A stretch of 64,000 nucleotides of DNA from Mesostigma viride (lineage: Eukaryota; Streptophyta; Mesostigmatophyceae; Mesostigmatales; Mesostigmataceae), in assembly GCA_009746045.1 (NCBI GenBank), contig RPFO01001436.1, positions 15,001 to 79,000 on the forward strand, given 5' to 3'. Shown one piece after another: positions 59,101 to 64,000 of this stretch. How positions within the stretch are numbered: the stretch's first letter is position 1; the number at the start of each line of letters is the position of its first letter. Under the pieces are notes generated by a model. The model saw only the letters and a program-made list of their open reading frames with translations. It was not told the origin of the DNA and made no database searches. Both the position numbers and the translations under genes were made by a program.

Positions 59101-59777
59101 GGTGGAGGTGGACGTGAGGTTGAGGGGTTATTTGAGGTTATGTCGTCATTTATCATTTTTTATCGGCTGTTTCAAACAGCCGAATAATGGATTGTTTAAA
59201 TTACACGCAGCCCTGTGGGGGAGCCACGGAGCATTAGCCCTCGGATGGATGAGAAGAAGCCTAAACAAATCTATCCAGTTCTCATTGCCTAGTCTAGTCA
59301 AGGGGACAGGTCCCTGGTTGGCATGGTTGCGGCCATGTAGGGTGGCGCACGCCCTCCCTACCGGAGGGGGCGTGTTGTCCTCCACTACCTGAAGCCAGCC
59401 TATCTTGTCCTGCATCTTTTCCCAAATCAATGAGAGGTCCAGACCCCCCATGTGAGCCACTAGTTGATCACGGAAAGTGCGGCCTGGTCCCTTGCGGCGC
59501 TTGGCTTGCGCTGGGCTGCCCCGCCAGTGAGGAGGTGATGACCAGGCTGATTACCAAATGTCCGCTGGCTAACAATAACCTTTTTTGCCCTGCCACCTAC
59601 TTATGCTTTGTCTTTCTGTGTTGGCTGCTGCCGCCCAACATTGTCACAATCCAACCCCGTGGTGTCTCGCGTACTGCCATTGACAGCGTCCGCCTGGGTT
59701 GTCATGTTAAACTGACCAAATCCATGGATGGCCTTGTAGTCGCGATTGGGGAGTGGAGGCCATGGGACATCCCCTAA
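56166..59777 (+). CDS. C1-FDX: Mitochondrial ferredoxin-like complex I bridge protein (C1-FDX type)
   Basis: Exons 56166-56205, 56360-56426, 56647-56756, 58183-58333, 59687-59777; phases agree and give 152 aa. The N-terminus MRGITSLSRVVLDGMRLSG is basic, Ser-rich and lacks acids early on, typical of a mitochondrial presequence. The fold begins VSLTVIDVFGRRHKVVGFEG with RSLLEVLADT, as in 2Fe-2S ferredoxins. The Cys segment is GPCGADCGNCCLTV (C-x3-C-x2-C-C), followed by LEMLPPPLENEVEALDRAF and a last Cys in RLGCHVKLT, ending in WRPWDIP. This matches the Arabidopsis At3g07480-type protein, known as the bridge ferredoxin of plant and algal complex I. TGTAA words, the green-algal poly(A) signal, lie at 59795 and 59824. 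Confidence 0.88.
56740..57125 (+). repeat. Exon 3 donor of the ferredoxin-like gene plus four copies
   Basis: The real AAGGAAT|GTGAGTGG has its GT at 56757. Copies: AAGGAAT|GTAAGCAT (GT 56788), AAAGAAT|GTCAGGAT (56878), AAGGGGT|GTAAGCAT (56912) and AAGGAAT|GTAGGCAT (57112), with C runs between them. Confidence 0.8.
57530..57730. repeat. Direct repeats of CATCCCTACTTGATTGAGTA
   Basis: Five or six imperfect copies of about 40 bp with GGTACC words, in intron 3 of the ferredoxin-like gene. No function seen. Confidence 0.75.
58320..59105 (+). repeat. Exon 4 donor of the ferredoxin-like gene plus about seven copies
   Basis: The real ACACCCAA|GTGAGTGAGG has its GT at 58334. Copies have GT at 58399, 58454, 58512, 58567, 58633, 58926 and 59095, in 60-80-bp units containing GGGCATGTTGGTTAGCACGC and G runs. 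Confidence 0.85.
59140..59480 (-). other. Intron stretch with an unassigned minus-strand ORF
   Basis: Minus-strand 104-codon ORF (HMGGLDLSLIWEKMQDKIGW and others). GGLDL followed by a basic helix recalls retroelement polymerase ends, but the match is too weak to call. It lies in intron 4 of the ferredoxin-like gene. Confidence 0.2.
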
Positions 59778-61291
59778 TGTGCCAGTTGTCATTGTGTAAA
59801 GAGGATCCTAACCACAACAGTCTTGTAAGCTTATTATAATGTCAAGAAACATTGCTTTCTGCATGCTTTGTATTTTCCATCCACCCCAGGGGTCTAATGA
59901 TCCGTGGCTGTCCAACGTGTACGGGACCACGTTTTATCATAGCACAATTTTGTGTGTTGTAAGATTAGAACACAATTTTGGACTCACACGTCGTTGGACC
60001 GCCAATTACATGTCAATGCAGGAGTAGTTGTCTACACACTATAGCTTGATAGTTAATTTTGGGGGTGGAACATCCCAATTGTTTCGATCCGGACCATGTG
60101 GTCCCGTTGGGGAGCGGCCCCGGCCGGAGCATGAATCAACCCTCGGATTGATCGATATATTAACCCGTGTTTTTTTACAACGCGATGTATCGCGTTGTAG
60201 GGTTAGAACGCGATGTATCGCGTTGTAATCTGACACGTGGCAAACCTATTAAACATGCGATTTTTGGTCTGAAACTTTCAAGATAGGTCAGAAACATCTC
60301 ATAGAATTCAAGAAAAAATCCTGGTATTTTTGGTATTTTTTTTGTGACAGCTGCAAACAAATATGTACCACTGAAATCAGGCATTTTCGCGGGACGAAGG
60401 TGAAGACGACGGCGATGGCGGCAGGTAGATCTCGCCAGTTTTCGCGCGAATTTCACTGGCTGTTGGGTAGCACGACCATGATGATGCGTTCAAAGGTTGA
60501 TAATTAGGTTTCTACGAGTTTGTTGAGGTACTGCATGGGGCAAAGGAAACGTAGTTTTTTCCAGTTTCTCACCCAACTTTCATGCGGAAACCCTGGAAAC
60601 CGGCATACATATTATTACGTCAAGACTCGGGTCTGCTGCGGCACCATGCTTGGTATTTCCATGGTGTTTCGACTTCTTAACACATGTTTATTCATTCCGA
60701 ACGCCCGGACTCTCGGCTAAACCGAGATTTGTGCAGACTTTTATTGGGTAGCTCCGGGCATGATGGTGCCTGCAAATAGCGTAAGGCGTGACCGTGGCTA
60801 TTGCTACGGTATGCTGTATTTTCCTGGAAATGGCCTCTGCCACCGGCTCAATAGTGCTTGCAGGCGTAAGTATATCGTGTTTCTACCTAGTTTCTGCCAG
60901 TTTTCCACTTATTTCTACCGACCTCTGCCCAGCCTCTCTAAGACCGCCATCCTACTCGACGTTGCTTGCATGTCAGCCATAGCAGGTTGCAGTTGTGCAG
61001 TATTTAGGTGCTGTATACGTCGTCAAGCCGTGCATATATCGTGAGGATTGGATGTTGATGGTTTATACCAGTTGCGTTGATTGTGCAAGAAGATCAGCTG
61101 GGTGCCCATAATCATGGTGTATAATCATGTGTCAGGCCACGAGCCACGAGCCACGAGCCACGAGGTAGCCATGGCTGTCGGAGCTCATAACTTTCACGTT
61201 TGAGCACCGAATTTAGTCGTGAATATCACTATCGCTTCGTCTTTCTAAGACGCACATGCTGATATAATTTTCCGAATCTAACACGCAATAT
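59778..61291. other. Intergenic region between the ferredoxin-like gene and the LINE
   Basis: No gene is supported. Two near-perfect palindromes CAACGCGATGTATCGCGTTG lie at about 60178-60198 and 60206-60227. A CACGAGC 9-bp repeat lies at 61138-61165. The part nearest ORF1 may be the LINE 5' UTR. Confidence 0.5.
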
Positions 61292-62644
61292 ATGACGAGC
61301 AAACGTCCTTTGACGCAACGCAGTTTGGCGGATGCGCTCGCCCATGAAAATGCGGCAGCTGCGGCTGCAGCTTCGCCATCAGGTCCGGCAGGCAGCGGTG
61401 ACACTAGTCGTGCACTGGTAGCCACCCAGCAACCTCCCGGGCTTAAAGCCTCGCCATCGGCATCGCCTGACCCGAAACGCACCCGCACAGCCGACAAAAC
61501 AGGATGGTCCCGCCCCTCGGAACCGCGCTTTCGGTTCCACCCTTTCAAGGTCGATGATCACGACTGGAACAACATGTCTCCTGAAGATGCTATGGACTGC
61601 ATCTTCTTCGGGGACTACGCCTCGCTTTACGACCTGTGCCTCCATCTCTCCGACCAAGGTCGCCTCCTCTGCAGCAACGGCAGCCCCTGGCTAGCCTCCG
61701 GCGCCATGCTTGGCTGCACCCGCCCCGAACTCCAGCACGTCGTCCTCAACTCCCTTCTCCAGCGCTCTGACGGCGAGATCTGGGCTCCATCCATCTCCGC
61801 CTCCACCCTCCGTTCCATCCTCACGGAAGCCTTTCAGCAGCACGTGACCCCCCTTGCTGCCGACATTTCAGCAATCGGCGGCACGCTGACTGCTGAACTT
61901 CCTCACATTTCCACCGCCGCCGCCTCCACCTCCACCGCCGTTTCCGCCTTCACTGCCGACATCAAAGCCCAGCTCCTCGACCTCGACCAACGCCTTCAAG
62001 CCACCGCCACCGCCCTTGAGAGCTTGCATGACACCGCCGGCCTCACCGCCCAAGCGGTGCAGGAAATCGCTGCCCAGCCGGCACCTGCTGGCCCGGCCAG
62101 TGATGTTCCCTCCACCTGGGCGGACTTGCTAAAGCAGCACACCACCTCCACCACCTCCACCATCTCGGCACAACTAAAGCAACAAGCCCTCGACCTTCCG
62201 GCGAGGAAACCGACATCGCCCGCCCGGCGCAGCCACAATGTCATCGTCAAGCACTTCGACCAGCCGGCAGGTGAGACCTCCACGAGCCTTCTTGAGGCAT
62301 TTAAGCGCGACATTCTTGCCCCCATGCTACTCACTGGTGAGCTGGACATGTCGGCTGTCCGCCTCCCCCGCGCGCGGGGGAAGGCTGGCCCGGCACCCGT
62401 GCTCCTCACCTTTAAGTACATGGCGGACAAGCTGTCGTTCCTTAAATGCCGCAAGAAGCTCTCGAGGACTCGCTTCACGCTGGACGACGACTTGACCCTG
62501 GCCCAGCAACAGCGGCGACGCGAGCTATGGCCGACCTACCTTCAGCTCCGGCACAGCGCAGGGGGGAAGCCGGTATACTGGAGGGGGGCGGTCATCCACG
62601 TTGACCACAAGCCCTGGCAGCCCCCTCCTGCCACCCCAGACTAG
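61292..62644 (+). CDS. LINE ORF1, intact 450 aa
   Basis: RNA-binding, chaperone-like protein of a non-LTR retrotransposon. It starts MTSKRPLTQRSLADALAHEN, with Ala-rich low complexity and PKRTRT basic residues. A helical coiled-coil-prone middle part (residues about 195-265, e.g. AQLLDLDQRLQATATAL) comes before a C-terminal domain: NVIVKHFD, VLLTFKYMADKLSFLK and DDDLTLAQQQRRRELWP, the pattern of LINE ORF1 RNA-binding C-termini. No frameshift or stop, which suggests fairly recent insertion. A decayed relative lies at 32529-32960. Confidence 0.75.
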   Translation: MTSKRPLTQRSLADALAHENAAAAAAASPSGPAGSGDTSRALVATQQPPGLKASPSASPDPKRTRTADKTGWSRPSEPRFRFHPFKVDDHDWNNMSPEDAMDCIFFGDYASLYDLCLHLSDQGRLLCSNGSPWLASGAMLGCTRPELQHVVLNSLLQRSDGEIWAPSISASTLRSILTEAFQQHVTPLAADISAIGGTLTAELPHISTAAASTSTAVSAFTADIKAQLLDLDQRLQATATALESLHDTAGLTAQAVQEIAAQPAPAGPASDVPSTWADLLKQHTTSTTSTISAQLKQQALDLPARKPTSPARRSHNVIVKHFDQPAGETSTSLLEAFKRDILAPMLLTGELDMSAVRLPRARGKAGPAPVLLTFKYMADKLSFLKCRKKLSRTRFTLDDDLTLAQQQRRRELWPTYLQLRHSAGGKPVYWRGAVIHVDHKPWQPPPATPD

Positions 62645-62798
62645 GGAATTCATACCAGTAGTGTAGATTAGTCAGGCTTAGCCTAGCATGTGGCCCACGC
62701 GCATGTGCGCCCATATGTAATGGCCCCCATGGATATTGTCTACAGAATTTAGCCAAGCCCTGCCTATAACGGGACCCCCATGGATGTTGCATTGAGCC

Positions 62799-63287
62799 AT
62801 GCTATGCCACTTCACCTCCGTCGAGGGGCGGTCTAAACACCACCTCACGGTGGGGGTGGGCTACGCACCCCATAGTGGTCTACCTGCGTTGGAACGCCAG
62901 AAGTTCTTCGAGGACTTGCATAGCCTTGAGGGGGCCACCCCGGCCCGCCACTTTTTGGTTATGCTGCTAGACGCCAATGCCACGCTCCCCGTGGGTACTG
63001 CTGGCAGTCGCTTTGCGCCTGCTGACACTGCTGCTAATGACAACACTCCCCTGTTTTCTGCCTTTTTGCGGGATAGCGGGATGGTTGCTGTCAACTGCCA
63101 CTTCCAACGTCCCTCCCAGGACTTGGTCACTTTTCGTGGCCCTAACGGCCGTCAGGCCTGTCTGGACTACGTGGTGGTACGGCAGCCCAGGTGTACCTCG
63201 GTTCTGGACACCCGAGTGTTCGACACGCCCACGGTGTCACACAGTCTATGCGTCAGACAGGGTCAATATATAGTGGGTACCTACTAA
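62799..63287 (+). pseudogene. LINE ORF2 endonuclease fragment
   Basis: APE-type endonuclease pieces: VGVGYAPHSG, RQKFFEDLHSL, VMLLDANATLP, VTFRGPNGRQACLDYVVVR and TVSHSL, where the last is near the usual SDH motif. The N-terminal catalytic part and the whole reverse transcriptase are missing. The 155 bp between it and ORF1 appears to hold a deletion. The reading frame ends at 63287. Confidence 0.75.
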
Positions 63288-64000
63288 TGTACTGAAGTCC
63301 ACTGAAATGCTAACTTCGTACTGGATATCTACGAATTCAAGTTCACCAGTTCAGGTCTGTTCGTTGATATGCTTCAAGATTCTAGGCCGTTATCATGCCC
63401 ATACCCGCCGGCCCTTAGCCTGCTTGGCGGCGAGAGTGACGAGAGTTCTAGACGAATGTAAAGTTGTAACCCAGGACGACTGGCAATGGTCGATGTCTCG
63501 ATGATGGCAAAGGTTTTAGGAACATATCAAAGAGACAACCAGCGCAGGCCAGAAATCGGGAGAATCCGGACCATGGTAGCTCGAGCCTGCCGTTATCTTT
63601 TCCGCGTTTTCGAGTCGTTCAGGATGATGAAGATGAATGGTGATGGAAATGTGTATCCTTGTGCATTGAAATTATGGCTGGCTTACGTGTGGAGCGACTA
63701 GATGACCTAGACGGTGGGGCCGGAAACAGCATGCTTGATCAGGGCGTGTGTTTCTAGCCTAACTGGCCGGGAGTGTCTAGTGGTGAGCACCATTGCTGCG
63801 ATCGCTCTCCCACCATTTACGAGGAAATACCCGCAAATGGAAAACCACTGAAAAGGTCTAGCTAGTCAGTCATCACGTTAGCCATGCCATGATTCCAAAC
63901 GTCCAAGAACTGCACACGGTGCAAAGGCAAAAAGCCGGAGGACAGCACTTTCAAATGTGCGGCGGGAACCAAAAGCCCGCGGATGCCAGAAAACATCGTG
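63288..64000. repeat. Right end of the window with dispersed repeat copy 3
   Basis: No gene is supported. 63520-63890 matches 30060-30240 and 30480-30670 with small gaps. The rest shows nothing recognisable. Confidence 0.55.

Overview
This window is nuclear DNA from a eukaryote, most likely a green alga. The evidence is GT-AG introns with reading phases that can be tracked through 38 introns, a plant SKOR/GORK-style channel with ankyrin repeats, a ferredoxin-like complex I bridge subunit typical of green plants and algae, GC-rich exons, and LINE, piggyBac and hAT relics. I cannot name the genus. No rRNA, tRNA, CRISPR or bacterial operon signal was found.

Three genes can be rebuilt exon by exon. 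(1) Plus strand, 539-28893: a very large channel gene of 23 exons with all phases consistent, predicted 3095 aa. Its order is an N-myristoylation-like start, ankyrin domain 1, a Ser-rich linker, an EF-hand region, a six-helix voltage-gated-type channel with an altered pore, a cyclic-nucleotide-binding domain, ankyrin domain 2 and a 500-residue helical tail. (2) Minus strand, 55559-42473: a TTC5 (STRAP) homologue of 13 exons, about 425 aa, with TPR repeats and a C-terminal OB fold. (3) Plus strand, 56166-59777: a mitochondrial ferredoxin-like protein of 5 exons and 152 aa, matching the complex I bridge ferredoxin C1-FDX. Genes 2 and 3 are divergent and share a 606-bp upstream region. Genes 1 and 2 converge on a 13.6-kb transposon-filled interval.

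That interval (28.9-42.5 kb) holds 5'-truncated LINE ends, two pairs of them tail-to-tail; a piggyBac element with both TTAA sites and inverted ends but no catalytic core; a small hAT-like element with 8-bp target duplications; an AT-rich palindromic element split by LINE insertions; and copies of an unclassified dispersed repeat. The right end (61.3-63.3 kb) carries a LINE with an intact ORF1 and a broken endonuclease.

The most unusual feature is in the introns. In about 24 of the 38, the exon edge plus its splice site has been copied, one to many times, in direct orientation inside the same intron. The copies sit at varying stages of decay and some have grown into minisatellites (for example about 29 copies of a 38-bp unit carrying AG|GTGAG). 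The start codon of gene 1 is copied in the same way. C/T-rich arrays lie before acceptors and G-rich arrays after donors, always on the sense strand, whichever strand the gene is on. I know of no description of this pattern, and it is the best candidate here for something new.
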